NCBI GenBank assembly: GCA_028282745.1
Contig: JANQHJ010000140.1
Coordinates: 1 to 32,360, forward strand
From: Sedimentisphaerales bacterium
GTDB taxonomy: Bacteria; Planctomycetota; Phycisphaerae; Sedimentisphaerales; Anaerobacaceae
Direction: 5' to 3'
DNA length: 32,360 bases
Position 1 is the stretch's first letter, and every line of letters starts with the position of its first letter. Made by a program: the position numbers and the translations under genes. Positions 1 through 7,343 of the stretch are shown in pieces. A model generated the notes under the pieces. It saw nothing but the letters and a program-made list of their open reading frames with translations, was not told the DNA's origin and did not search any database.

Positions 1-76
1 CGAGCGCAGCGAAGCAATCTTAAACGTTCAAAAATCAAGATTGCCGCAGTCGCTATCGCTCCTTCGCAATGACTTT
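1..76. repeat. Interspersed palindromic repeat fragment (truncated by window start)
   Basis: Non-coding stretch downstream of the YchF-like gene. It contains GCAATCTT (about 15-22) and its inverse AAGATTGC, and a second inverted pair ATTGC/GCAAT inside the right half. Read on the minus strand, the right half begins GTCATTGCGAAGGAGCGA, which resembles the short GTCATTGCGAG...GAAGCAATCT repeats seen in intergenic DNA of several environmental bacterial lineages. It has no coding potential and probably extends left of the window. Copy number cannot be judged from one copy. Confidence 0.45.
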
Positions 77-106
77 AATCTTCTTTTCTACAAAGCATAG
101 TCATAT

Positions 107-1177
107 TTAAACATTGAACCGAAAATCGATAATATCACCGTCCTGGACAATATATTCTTTTCCTTCAAGCCTAATCTTACCGGCGGCTTTTAGAGCTTTC
201 TCGTCGCCGAGTTCTTTCAGTTCGCTATAGGCCATAGTCTCTGCACGGATGAACCCCCTTTTGATATCGCTATGAATTTTGCCGGCAGCATCGAGCGCCT
301 TTGTGCCGTTCTTGATTGGCCAGGCGCGCGACTCGTCGGGGCCTGTAGTTAAGAAGCTGATCAAACCGAGAGCAACATAGCAGCTTGTGACAAATTTCTT
401 AGTGCCGGATTCGGTAATCGACAAGTCAGCCATGAATTCGGTTCTGCTTTCTTCGTCGAGTTGAGCGAGTTCCTGTTCGATCTTGGCACAAATCTGTACG
501 ACAGGAGTTCTGTCGGCATCGGACAAACCTATATCAATATTTTCACCTATTTGTTCTTCGCCAATATTTACAGCTATTACCCAGGGGCGAAGTGTCAAAA
601 AACCCAGGCTCTTAACCAGTTCTCTTTGGGCTTCGGTTTCGACAACACTGCTGATAGGTTTTTCGGCTTCGATAGCGGCCTGGAGCTTTAGTTGCAGTTC
701 GAGTTCGGCTTTATCTTTTGATTGAGTTTTGGTCGGCTTTTTCAGTTGCTTCTGCAGATTATCAATTCGGGTAGTTACAAGTTCAAGGTCGGCAAGGAGC
801 AGTTCGGTTTTAAGGTCTTCCAGATCTCTTTCCGGATCGACGCTACCGCCGTATGGCGGGATCGACGGATCGCCGAATGCCCTGATAACGAGCACGAGAA
901 GTTCGGCTGTTCTTAATTGCTGTATATATCTTCTGGCGGCGGCCCGGCCGTACTCGTCAGCGAAGTTAAAGCCCGGGACGTCAAGGCAGTCTATTGCCGC
1001 ATGAACGGTTTTTTTAGAGCTATATTTCTCTGTCAGCCAGTCGAGACGCTCGTCCGGTACGGGAACAACTGCTTCTTCTATTACCGTTGTGCCCATTGGC
1101 GGCACTTCTCTTCCGCTGATGGCTGAAACCAGGGTGCTTTTGCCGGATTGTAAAAGTCCTATTACTGCTGTTTTCAC
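107..1177 (-). CDS. YchF-like GTPase with C-terminal TGS (DUF933) domain
   Basis: A 356-residue GTP/ATP-binding protein of the Obg/YchF branch of TRAFAC GTPases. The P-loop is GLLQSGKST (residues 7-15) where YchF normally has GxPNVGKS. The G3 motif is DVPG (66-69). A YchF-style NxxE motif, NIGE (204-207), replaces the usual NKxD and in YchF goes with ATP preference. A charged, probably coiled-coil stretch covers about 120-175. The C-terminus (about 273-356) reads as a TGS/DUF933 domain, ending IVQDGDIIDFRFNV. The start is GTG with AGGAG about 8 bases upstream. It lies 11 bp after the fumarase-beta gene, so the two are probably one transcript. The length matches YchF (about 363), but the altered P-loop and the absence of the usual switch sequence after G3 make it a divergent paralogue rather than certain YchF. 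YchF proteins bind ribosomes and act in stress responses; transferring that role here is inference. Confidence 0.75.
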   Translation of the reverse strand: MKTAVIGLLQSGKSTLVSAISGREVPPMGTTVIEEAVVPVPDERLDWLTEKYSSKKTVHAAIDCLDVPGFNFADEYGRAAARRYIQQLRTAELLVLVIRAFGDPSIPPYGGSVDPERDLEDLKTELLLADLELVTTRIDNLQKQLKKPTKTQSKDKAELELQLKLQAAIEAEKPISSVVETEAQRELVKSLGFLTLRPWVIAVNIGEEQIGENIDIGLSDADRTPVVQICAKIEQELAQLDEESRTEFMADLSITESGTKKFVTSCYVALGLISFLTTGPDESRAWPIKNGTKALDAAGKIHSDIKRGFIRAETMAYSELKELGDEKALKAAGKIRLEGKEYIVQDGDIIDFRFNV

Positions 1178-1188
1178 TTTTGCCGCTC

Positions 1189-1725
1189 CTACTTATATAC
1201 GGTATTACCATGGCTGTCGTAGGCAACTATGGCTGGGAATTCTTTAACTTCGAGTTTTCTTACAGCTTCGGTGCCGAGGTCATCATAGGCGATGACTTCG
1301 GCAGAGATAATTTTTTTGCTTAATAATGCTCCGGCTCCGCCGATGGCTGCGAGGTGAACGGCAGTATTATCTTTGAGGGACTGTCTGACTTCATCGTTGC
1401 GATAGCCTTTACCTATCATTGCCCGCAGGCCTTTTTGAATAAGTTTTGGGCTAAAGGCATCCATTCTTGAGGATGTAGTCGGGCCTGCCGCTCCAATAAC
1501 CTTACCGGGTCTGGCGGGGGTTGGGCCAAGAAAATATATGACCGCACCTTCGAGTTCAAATGGTAAAGATTCTCCAGAGTCGATAGTTTTACAAAGTCTC
1601 TTATGGGCCATATCACGGGCTGTGTATATAGCGCCTGAAATCAGTACCTTTTGACCTGCTTTTAGGCCCTTAACAGTTTGCCCGGTTAAAGGTGTTTGTA
1701 ATTTTATAGGTTCAGTCTGGCTCAT
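1189..1725 (-). CDS. Class I fumarase / tartrate dehydratase beta-subunit protein
   Basis: A 178-residue protein matching the C-terminal (beta) domain of iron-sulfur class I fumarases and L-tartrate dehydratases. In two-subunit enzymes this part carries substrate-binding residues while the alpha subunit holds the 4Fe-4S cluster. Visible signatures are KAGQKVLISGAIYTARDMAH (about 22-41), a GP-x-P-x-R-PG segment (about 67-74), the hallmark GPTTSSRMD (81-89), and GGAGALLSKKI near 129-139. I start at the ATG at 1725, because the conserved domain begins there; the frame stays open 22 codons further upstream. GGAA lies about 10 bases before this ATG. The alpha subunit normally sits directly upstream, but here an rplU terminator and rplU occupy that place. 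The partner must be encoded elsewhere, or the protein has another role. The YchF-like gene follows after 11 bp. Confidence 0.85.
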   Translation of the reverse strand: MSQTEPIKLQTPLTGQTVKGLKAGQKVLISGAIYTARDMAHKRLCKTIDSGESLPFELEGAVIYFLGPTPARPGKVIGAAGPTTSSRMDAFSPKLIQKGLRAMIGKGYRNDEVRQSLKDNTAVHLAAIGGAGALLSKKIISAEVIAYDDLGTEAVRKLEVKEFPAIVAYDSHGNTVYK

Positions 1726-1791
1726 TTTCGATTCCGTGAAAAGTCCTGCAATTACAATAATATATTTGTGAACGGCAGTATTTGAAAGCAT

Positions 1792-1829
1792 AAAAAAAAG
1801 CCGCGGTAAGAAACCGAGGCCTTTTTTTA
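1792..1829 (-). terminator. Intrinsic terminator after rplU
   Basis: Stem GCCGCGGT/ACCGAGGC (1800-1807 with 1813-1820, one G/A mismatch, loop AAGAA), flanked by eight A on the left and seven T on the right. Read on the minus strand it is a GC-rich hairpin followed by T8, placed 24 bp after the rplU stop. It separates rplU from the fumarase-beta gene. The T-run on the plus side makes it potentially bidirectional. Confidence 0.75.
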
Positions 1830-1853
1830 TCTATATTATAACCTTAGCCGAGC

Positions 1854-2183
1854 TTACGCTTCTATCTTGTCTATCGTAACCTGCAGGTATTTCTGACGAT
1901 GGCCAATGCGCTTTTTGCTGGCTTTACGCCTGCGAAGGTACATTGGGTAAAGCTTCGGGCCCTTGACAACGCCCTCTGCAGCCGTGGTTTTAAATGAAGC
2001 GATGACCTTGGCACCATCAACGTAAGGTGTGCCGACGGTAACCTTACTGCCGTCACTTACGAAAAGAACTTTGTCCAGTTCGATGGTCTGGGCGTCCGGG
2101 GCAACTTCGGTCAATTCTATATCTATACAATCGCCCTGGGCAACTTTATACTGCTTTGAGCCCTGCTCAATAACTGCGTACAT
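1854..2183 (-). CDS. rplU: 50S ribosomal protein L21
   Basis: A 109-residue protein aligning along its whole length with bacterial L21, which binds 23S rRNA (domain I) in the large subunit. It starts MYAVIEQGSKQYKVAQGD, the classic L21 N-terminus (YAVI..GGKQY.V..GD), and ends with the basic segment MYLRRRKASKKRIGHRQKYL, the family signature (KYK+RKN..++.GHRQ). Length is typical (about 103). AGGAG lies about 10 bases before the ATG. L21 is usually followed by rpmA (L27) and obg; here a terminator follows and rpmA is not in the window. A good promoter lies at 2233-2261, so the gene appears to be transcribed alone with a short leader of about 40 nt. Confidence 0.97.
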   Translation of the reverse strand: MYAVIEQGSKQYKVAQGDCIDIELTEVAPDAQTIELDKVLFVSDGSKVTVGTPYVDGAKVIASFKTTAAEGVVKGPKLYPMYLRRRKASKKRIGHRQKYLQVTIDKIEA

Positions 2184-2232
2184 CTTTTTAACTCCTGATA
2201 TTTTAAACTATTACTATCAAATTGAGCCAAGT

Positions 2233-2261
2233 AATATAGGCTTGGTTTGGATAGATGTAAA
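2233..2261 (-). promoter_or_regulatory. Sigma-70-type promoter for rplU
   Basis: On the minus strand TTTACA (2256-2261), a 17-bp spacer and TATATT (2233-2238), each one base from consensus. Predicted transcription start is near 2226, about 43 nt before the rplU ATG. Confidence 0.55.
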
Positions 2262-2336
2262 GGAAAATGTTAGATTTTTCCTGTATTCTTCAGTTTTTGC
2301 ACATTAAAATCGGGGAAATTAACCGATGGAGTAACT

Positions 2337-3179
2337 ATGGAAATTGCTGCAATCAACGATGAGTTTCTGCCCTACGAGGAGCTTGAACCGATATATCTTG
2401 ACCGTGCACTGTACTTCGGAGATGGTGTTTATGAGGTTTTACGCAGCTATGACGGGAAAATATTCGCTATTGACGATCATTTTGCCCGTTTTAACAATAG
2501 CTTAAACGCAATCTCGATAACCGGCGTTTCGCTGGATGAAATTAAACGAAAAGTTCTTGAGGCAGTCGAAAAGGCCGGTATCCCGAACGCGAGAATTTAC
2601 TTTCATATTACCCGCGGTTCGGCGCCAAGAAATCATGCTTTCCCGGAAGATATTAAGCCAAATTTCTTTTTGACTGTTACCGAATTACCTGATTCATCCA
2701 AATCAAAAGATAACGGTATCGCAGTTTCAACATATCCTGATCTGAGGTGGAAGCGTTGCGATATTAAATCACTAAACCTTTTGGCGAATATTTTAGCACG
2801 ACAAGATGCCGAGAAAAAAGGCTGTGACGAAGCTATTCTTGTAAACGATGATGGGCTAATAACAGAGGGAGCAGGATCAAGTTTTTTGGCTATTTTTGGA
2901 GACACTCTTCAGACGGCCCCTCTTAGTTACAGTATTTTAGAATCGGTGACTCGTAAATATATCATGCAGGCAGCTGAGTCATTAGGGATGCAAATCCTGG
3001 AAGAATCGATGACTGTAGATAAAGCTAAAGAGGCCAATGAATTATTACTGGCAGTTACGACAAAAGATGTTGTGCCGGTAGTTAAATTCGATGATGTGGT
3101 TATCGGTGACGGCAAAGTGGGTGTTTATACACAAAAAATAATGGACCAATTCAAAGAACTGGTCCATAGTATGCGATGA
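2337..3179 (+). CDS. dat: D-amino-acid transaminase (class IV PLP aminotransferase)
   Basis: A 280-residue fold-type IV PLP enzyme, probably interconverting D-alanine and D-glutamate with their 2-oxo acids in the cytoplasm and so feeding peptidoglycan precursors. Residues point to D-specific enzymes rather than branched-chain aminotransferases: TRGSAPRNHAFP places Arg98 and His100 exactly where Bacillus D-amino-acid transaminase has its carboxylate-trap residues, the PLP lysine lies in RCDIKSLNLLAN (Lys144), and Glu177 sits in ITEGAGSSF beside the cofactor. Length is typical (about 282). The ATG at 2337 has GGAG 6 bases upstream. The gene stands alone, divergent from rplU and closed by a terminator at 3182-3216. 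An inverted repeat ATGGACCA/TGGTCCAT lies in its last codons (3141-3167). Aminodeoxychorismate lyase is the main alternative but is less consistent with the RxH motif. Confidence 0.88.
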   Translation: MEIAAINDEFLPYEELEPIYLDRALYFGDGVYEVLRSYDGKIFAIDDHFARFNNSLNAISITGVSLDEIKRKVLEAVEKAGIPNARIYFHITRGSAPRNHAFPEDIKPNFFLTVTELPDSSKSKDNGIAVSTYPDLRWKRCDIKSLNLLANILARQDAEKKGCDEAILVNDDGLITEGAGSSFLAIFGDTLQTAPLSYSILESVTRKYIMQAAESLGMQILEESMTVDKAKEANELLLAVTTKDVVPVVKFDDVVIGDGKVGVYTQKIMDQFKELVHSMR

Positions 3180-3181
3180 AT

Positions 3182-3216
3182 ACACGGCCATTAATATGGT
3201 TGTGTGTTATTCTTTT
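3182..3216 (+). terminator. Intrinsic terminator after dat
   Basis: Stem ACACGGCCAT (3182-3191), loop TTAAT-type of four bases, and ATGGTTGTGT (3196-3205). As plus-strand RNA this is ten continuous pairs including two G-U, followed by GTTATTCTTTT. The G-U pairs become mismatches on the other strand, so it should act mainly on dat transcripts. It overlaps the end of the convergent response-regulator gene. Confidence 0.65.
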
Positions 3217-3691
3217 AGTAACAGCTCATTCTGGCAGCCTGGCTCTCAGTTACCGGATGAATTCTCTTGCAGAGTATAAACCAGTAATCGGTCAGTTCAG
3301 ATATAGATTGCTGTAGTTCAGGAATGGAAAGCGGCTTTTTGATATACCCGGAAGCCTGTTTTCTATAGCTTTCCTCGATATCCTCTTCCGAATCAGAAGT
3401 AGTAAGGACAACAACAGGAATAGTTTCATAAGCAGGTTCCGCTTTTACCCTCTTGAGGAACTCCTGCCCATTCATACCAGGCATATTCAAGTCCAGAAGA
3501 ATAAGGTCCGGCCAAGGACATTCAGTATCACCGGCATTGCTCTTCTGGAGATAAGCCAATGCCTCTTCGCCATCTTCTGTAATGTATATCTCGTTGGCGA
3601 CCTTGCAAATATTGAACGATTCTTTGATCATTTTCTGATCAGCTTTGTCGTCCTCAACCAATAAGATTGTCGCTGCTTTGTAAGCCTTCAT
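3215..3691 (-). CDS. Single-domain response regulator (Rcp1/CheY-like)
   Basis: A 158-residue receiver domain with no output domain. Acidic pocket ED14D15 follows the first strand (ATILLVEDD), the phospho-acceptor is Asp67 in LILLDLNMPGMNG, the switch Thr is 97/98 in VVVLTTSD, and Lys119 precedes Pro in GYIKKP, so it is complete and probably functional. The insert between helix 2 and strand 3 (SNAGDTECPWPD) is typical of Rcp1-type regulators that partner phytochrome-like or multi-PAS histidine kinases. The frame opens at a TTG at 3715, but I use the ATG at 3691, which has AAAGGGAAAAGG just before it and begins right at the domain. It follows its paralogue by 49 bp on the same strand. About 20 residues past the domain are unassigned. 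No histidine kinase is nearby, so the input is unknown. Confidence 0.9.
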   Translation of the reverse strand: MKAYKAATILLVEDDKADQKMIKESFNICKVANEIYITEDGEEALAYLQKSNAGDTECPWPDLILLDLNMPGMNGQEFLKRVKAEPAYETIPVVVLTTSDSEEDIEESYRKQASGYIKKPLSIPELQQSISELTDYWFILCKRIHPVTESQAARMSCY

Positions 3692-3740
3692 TGCCTTTTC
3701 CCTTTGTATTAACAATTAAAAACATTCGTCAGTTTATTTT

Positions 3741-4181
3741 TTAGATCCTTACCAGCCTTGAGGTTGCAAACCAGTATTTAAGCAGTTTGCTAACAATTTT
3801 GTGAAGCTCATCGGGGCTCGCTGACTTCTGTACATAGCCGGCAGCCTGTAAGCGATAAGTCTCCTGGATATCCATTTGCGCATCCGATGTGGATACAATA
3901 ATTACGGGTATGCCACAATACTCACCGCTTGCCTTGATCGTTTTCAGGAATTCTTTACCGCCCATTCCCGGCATGTTAAGATCAAGGAAGATCAGACTTG
4001 GCCACGGCTTGCCCGGGTCACCCTTTTTGCTTTGTTCGAGATACTCAATGGCCTCTTCCCCATTTTCTACCCACTTCAAGCAATCGTCCACATTTTCCTT
4101 GCGAAGCGCAAACTTCATCAGCTTCTGGTCACCGATGTCATCTTCAACAAGCAGGATTGTCTTTTTTTCCTCTAATTCCAT
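3741..4181 (-). CDS. Single-domain response regulator (Rcp1/CheY-like), paralogue of the next gene
   Basis: A 146-residue stand-alone receiver domain. Residues: E13 D14 D15 in LLVEDD, phospho-acceptor Asp67 in LIFLDLNMPGMGG, switch Ser97/Thr98 in IIVSTSD, and Lys119 in GYVQKS. The usual Pro after this Lys is Ser, a mild departure in the beta5-alpha5 loop where partners dock. It is alignable with the downstream paralogue without gaps in the core, including the KGDPGKPWPSL loop against AGDTECPWPDL, so the pair arose by tandem duplication. The ATG at 4181 has AGGGGAG 7 bases upstream, a strong ribosome site. It is first in the two-gene unit. The 421 bp upstream hold no recognisable kinase or other gene. 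Confidence 0.9.
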   Translation of the reverse strand: MELEEKKTILLVEDDIGDQKLMKFALRKENVDDCLKWVENGEEAIEYLEQSKKGDPGKPWPSLIFLDLNMPGMGGKEFLKTIKASGEYCGIPVIIVSTSDAQMDIQETYRLQAAGYVQKSASPDELHKIVSKLLKYWFATSRLVRI

Positions 4182-4602
4182 TTTATGGCTCCCCTAATAC
4201 TCTCTTTTTTATCCCTGCCCAGCTTGTTGTGCCAAATTCCACTCATTTGTTTAATCCCAAAGCGATATTAACAATTCCACTTTGTACCATGATGTTATTC
4301 GGCATAATTTCAGGGAGATATAACGAAAGACTATTGCCGCCTAAAACCATCGGATTGAGCACATTTATTATGTCATGTCACCGGAAAAACTTATTGTCCC
4401 ATAATAAAGACCCTATTGCAAATTAAAATGATATGATAGTAGTTAGAATCAATTACTTTTGCCGTATTAGCCCTGATTCATTGAGGCAGAAAATTTAGTC
4501 TTTGGCCTTGTACGTCCGAAAACACCCTCGCAGCGTATGCGCAGAAAACCAGCCCTATCCCCTTTCATAAATATTGGCAAACTGAATTTAACGGCAGCTT
4601 GT
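4182..4602. other. 421-bp intergenic region, no gene recognised
   Basis: AT-rich DNA between the 3' end of citramalate synthase and the start of the response-regulator pair, all transcribed leftward or not at all. I find no convincing coding frame on either strand, no tRNA-like fold and no hairpin with a T-run that would end the cimA transcript. The promoter of the response regulators must lie here, but no candidate has both boxes in good form. TGGCAC at about 4230 (minus strand) lacks a correctly spaced -12 GC. Confidence 0.4.
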
Positions 4603-6165
4603 TTATCCTTTATGCAGCTTGAATTCAACGCTGTCAACCAGTGCCTGCCAGCTTGCTTCGATGATGTTTTCAGAGACTCCTACAGTTCCCCATAAACCAT
4701 CACTGTCTCGTGATTCGATAACTACACGAACTTTTGCAGCAGTACCAGCTTTGGCGTTTACGACTCTAACCTTATAGTCGATCAGCCTGATCTCTTTTAT
4801 TAATGGGTAGAAGCTTTCAAGTGCCTTTCTAAGGGCGGCATCGAGGGCATTAACCGGGCCATCTCCTTCTGCTACAACGTGCTCGGTGACACCGTTGACT
4901 TTTAGCTTAACAGTAGCTTCGGTTACAGGCTCTCCGTTTGGTTTTTGCTCTACGGTTATATGGTATTTCTCAAGCTCAAAGGCAGGCTTATAAGTTCCCA
5001 TTATCTTTTTGACCAGAAGGTCAAAGCTGGCATCAGCAGCCTCAAACTGATAGCCTTCATTTTCGAGATCCTGCACCTTTTGAAGTATTTTCCTGGCAAG
5101 TTTTTTGTCCTGGGCGATCTTAGCTTTTTCGAGCTTTGCCATTACGTTGCTTTTGCCGCTAAGCTCTGAAACTAAAAAGCGTCTTTCATTACCAATAGAT
5201 TCCGGGTCTATGTGCTCGTATGTAGCCTTGTTCTTTCTCAGGGCGTCAACGTGGAGCCCTGCTTTATGTGCAAATGCGCTTTCACCAACATACGGCATAT
5301 TCATAACTGGCGCGACATTGCATATTTCCCATAAGAATCTCGATGTTTCTGTGAGCATTTTAAGCCCTTTGGGATTAAGTACTTTCTTGTTCATCTTGTA
5401 AGCAAGGTTTGGCATTACTATGAACAGGTTAGTATTTCCGCACCTTTCGCCCAGGCCGTTTAGCGTACCCTGTATATGACAGGCTCCGGCACGGACTGCT
5501 GCGAGTGAGTTGGCAGTAGCGCAATCGCAGTCATTATGGGCGTGGATGCCTATCCTGACTGAGCTGAATTGTTGGCAAACATGCTTGGTTATCGCGTATA
5601 TATCCTCACTGAGCGTGCCGCCGTTCGTATCGCAAAGAACGATTACATCCGCACCTGCATCAGCTGCGGCAGTTAATACCTTCATCGCGTATTCGCTGTT
5701 ATGTTTATATCCATCGTAAAAGTGCTCGGCATCGAACAGCACTTCTTTGCCCTTTTTCTTTAAAAAGCTAACAGACTCGGAGCATATTTTGAGGTTTTCG
5801 CTGAGCGAGCATTTAAGCACTTCCTTAACGTGCAGGTCCCATGTCTTGCCGACAATAGCTGCACACCGGGCCTTTGTCGCCAATATGGCGGCAAGTGATG
5901 TGTCATCCTGGGCCTTTATCCTGGCCCTTCGAGTACTACCAAATGCGACAAGTTTGGAATTCTTCAGGCCTGACTTTCGCATTTCATCAAAGAACTGCAT
6001 TTCTTTCTGATTAGAGCCTGCGTAGCCGCCCTCAATATAATCAACACCAAGTGAGTCAAGACGCTGAGCAATACTGATCTTATCAGCAAGAGAAAAACTT
6101 ATACCCTCAGTTTGCATACCATCACGAAGTGTTGTGTCATAAATTTCAATTCTTTTTTTGCTCAT
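4603..6165 (-). CDS. cimA: (R)-citramalate synthase
   Basis: A 520-residue enzyme of the isopropylmalate/homocitrate/citramalate synthase family. It condenses acetyl-CoA with pyruvate to citramalate, the entry to the threonine-independent isoleucine pathway. The N-terminal TIM barrel opens IEIYDTTLRDGMQTEGISFS (metal-binding Asp at 10, catalytic Arg14), has the metal ligands HAHND (208-212) and the GTLNGLGERCGN signature (about 233-245). The middle has KAGLHVDALRKN and a conserved GNERRFLVSELSG. The last about 120 residues form the LeuA-type allosteric domain that binds isoleucine in relatives. These linkers match citramalate synthases of the longer type (about 520 residues) better than LeuA. 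I use the ATG at 6165 over a GTG two codons upstream; GACGGA precedes it. It follows the CYTH gene by 33 bp and is probably co-transcribed with it. Confidence 0.92.
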   Translation of the reverse strand: MSKKRIEIYDTTLRDGMQTEGISFSLADKISIAQRLDSLGVDYIEGGYAGSNQKEMQFFDEMRKSGLKNSKLVAFGSTRRARIKAQDDTSLAAILATKARCAAIVGKTWDLHVKEVLKCSLSENLKICSESVSFLKKKGKEVLFDAEHFYDGYKHNSEYAMKVLTAAADAGADVIVLCDTNGGTLSEDIYAITKHVCQQFSSVRIGIHAHNDCDCATANSLAAVRAGACHIQGTLNGLGERCGNTNLFIVMPNLAYKMNKKVLNPKGLKMLTETSRFLWEICNVAPVMNMPYVGESAFAHKAGLHVDALRKNKATYEHIDPESIGNERRFLVSELSGKSNVMAKLEKAKIAQDKKLARKILQKVQDLENEGYQFEAADASFDLLVKKIMGTYKPAFELEKYHITVEQKPNGEPVTEATVKLKVNGVTEHVVAEGDGPVNALDAALRKALESFYPLIKEIRLIDYKVRVVNAKAGTAAKVRVVIESRDSDGLWGTVGVSENIIEASWQALVDSVEFKLHKG

Positions 6166-6198
6166 AATCACATCCGTCTTATAAAGTCTGTACTCACA

Positions 6199-6663
6199 TT
6201 ACCATTTAGAATAAGGATTGCGAATCAGTTCGCAATTCAAATATTTTGGCTCTTTCGAAACATCTTTTCCTACCCAACCGGGCAGTGGAACCTGCTGGTC
6301 TTCATTGTCCAAATTCACTTCAGCTACAACAAGGCCAGCGTTTTCGCCCATAAACTCATCGACATCCCATTTGAAGCCATGATATTCAATTTTATACCTG
6401 TCCTTTTCAATTATGGGCTTTTCACAAAGTTCATCAAGGATAACATTGGCTTCTGTCATGTCAATTTCATATTCGAATTCGAGCCTTGTTTCGTCGCTCA
6501 TAATGCTTTTTACCGCTAAAATCGCCCTGTCAGGCTTAATGCGTACCCGCACAATCCGCTTTGTATCGAGGCAGAGGTAGCCTTGTCTATAGCGTATGGG
6601 CTGGGTTAGAGTGCGATAATCGTTGCCTGTAACCAGATATTTTCGTTCGATCTCAGTAGCCAT
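6199..6663 (-). CDS. CYTH-domain protein (probable inorganic triphosphatase)
   Basis: A 154-residue stand-alone CYTH domain. The family's ExExK signature is at the start (E4, E6, K8 in ATEIERKYLV), and the alternating charged strands that line the tunnel are visible: YRQGYL, RIVRVRIKPDRAILAVKS, RLEFEYEIDM, EKDRYKIEY, WDVDEFMGENAGLVVAEVNL. The ending LNCELIRNPYSKW is typical of short bacterial members. Relatives hydrolyse inorganic triphosphate or thiamine triphosphate with Mg or Mn; which substrate applies here cannot be read off. The ATG at 6663 has AGG about 9 bases upstream. It is first in an apparent two-gene unit with cimA, with no obvious metabolic link. Confidence 0.85.
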   Translation of the reverse strand: MATEIERKYLVTGNDYRTLTQPIRYRQGYLCLDTKRIVRVRIKPDRAILAVKSIMSDETRLEFEYEIDMTEANVILDELCEKPIIEKDRYKIEYHGFKWDVDEFMGENAGLVVAEVNLDNEDQQVPLPGWVGKDVSKEPKYLNCELIRNPYSKW

Positions 6664-6692
6664 GACAGATGCCTGTAAAATAATAATTTCCT

Positions 6693-6715
6693 AAAAAGGG
6701 CCATTTTCTGGCCTT
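6693..6715 (-). terminator. Small terminator-like hairpin upstream of the CYTH gene
   Basis: On the minus strand, stem GGCCA/TGGCC with loop GAAAA, followed by CTTTTT. It lies about 35 bp before the CYTH start codon. It could be a leader attenuator or a chance hairpin. A TATAGA box overlaps its upstream edge (6715-6720), which if used would start transcription inside the hairpin. Confidence 0.25.
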
Positions 6716-6809
6716 CTATAGCGGAATATGTTACAAAGCAATAGCCAATAATGAAACAAAATTCTGCTTTTTAGCTGATAGTTTAATTGACGATTTTTCT
6801 ATTTGTTTA

Positions 6810-6837
6810 TTGCTTTTTGGCGAAAGAGATATATACT
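6810..6837 (+). promoter_or_regulatory. Possible promoter for the PTS IIA gene
   Basis: TATACT (6832-6837) is a good -10 box; the best -35 at 16 bp is the weak TTGCTT (6810-6815). Predicted start is about 30 nt before the ATG at 6875. Confidence 0.3.
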
Positions 6838-6874
6838 TTGCCTTTTTTATTAACCGCATGTATGGATAATTCTA

Positions 6875-7336
6875 ATGTTATTGACAGACGTATTAGAGGT
6901 CAACTGCCTTAAAGTGCCACTTGAGTGCAAGGACAAAAAGGCAGCCATTATCGAGTTAATAGATGTCCTTGACAATGCCAAAAAGCTAAAGGATAAAGAG
7001 GCAGCCTTGAACGCAGTCCTGACTCGTGAAAACACCCGCAGTACAGGGATCGGCTCGGGCCTTGCAATTCCTCACGGCAAATGCGCCGCAGTAAAAGATC
7101 TTGTGATGGCAGTTGGTATCTTGAAAGAGCCTATCGATTTCCAGAGCACCGATAATCAGCCGGTCAAGGTCATAATGCTTTTAGTTTCCCCGGTAGATCA
7201 GACGGGGCCGCATATTCAGGCACTTGCCAGTATAAGCAGATTGATGCTCGACGACAAGTTCAAGAAGAAATTCGAGAACTGCGAATCAGCAGGGCAGGCC
7301 TATGACCTGATAAAAACCCAGGAAACCAAAAGTTAA
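6875..7336 (+). CDS. ptsN: PTS EIIA domain protein, fructose/nitrogen type (PtsN-like)
   Basis: A 153-residue EIIA domain of the mannitol/fructose/Ntr family. The phospho-accepting histidine is His67 in GSGLAIPHGKC, preceded by the family's VLTRENTRSTGIGSG. The domain closes with a helix containing HIQALASISRLMLDD, also characteristic. Length matches PtsN (about 150-163). With no EIIB, EIIC or sugar permease nearby it is more likely a regulatory phosphocarrier than a transport component. The ATG at 6875 has only GGA about 10 bases upstream, a weak site. It ends 7 bp from the convergent glycogen phosphorylase gene. A link between PTS phosphorylation state and glycogen breakdown is plausible from that neighbour, but inferred. 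Confidence 0.85.
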   Translation: MLLTDVLEVNCLKVPLECKDKKAAIIELIDVLDNAKKLKDKEAALNAVLTRENTRSTGIGSGLAIPHGKCAAVKDLVMAVGILKEPIDFQSTDNQPVKVIMLLVSPVDQTGPHIQALASISRLMLDDKFKKKFENCESAGQAYDLIKTQETKS

Positions 7337-7343
7337 TACGACT

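Noticed and set aside
3141-3167. Inverted repeat ATGGACCA/TGGTCCAT as the dat terminator
   Set aside because: It is inside the coding sequence, with an 11-base loop and no T-run; the hairpin at 3182-3216 is far better.
4215-4240. Sigma-54 promoter upstream of the response regulators (TGGCAC on the minus strand)
   Set aside because: The required GG-N10-GC spacing is not met; GC pairs occur at 8 and 13 bases instead.
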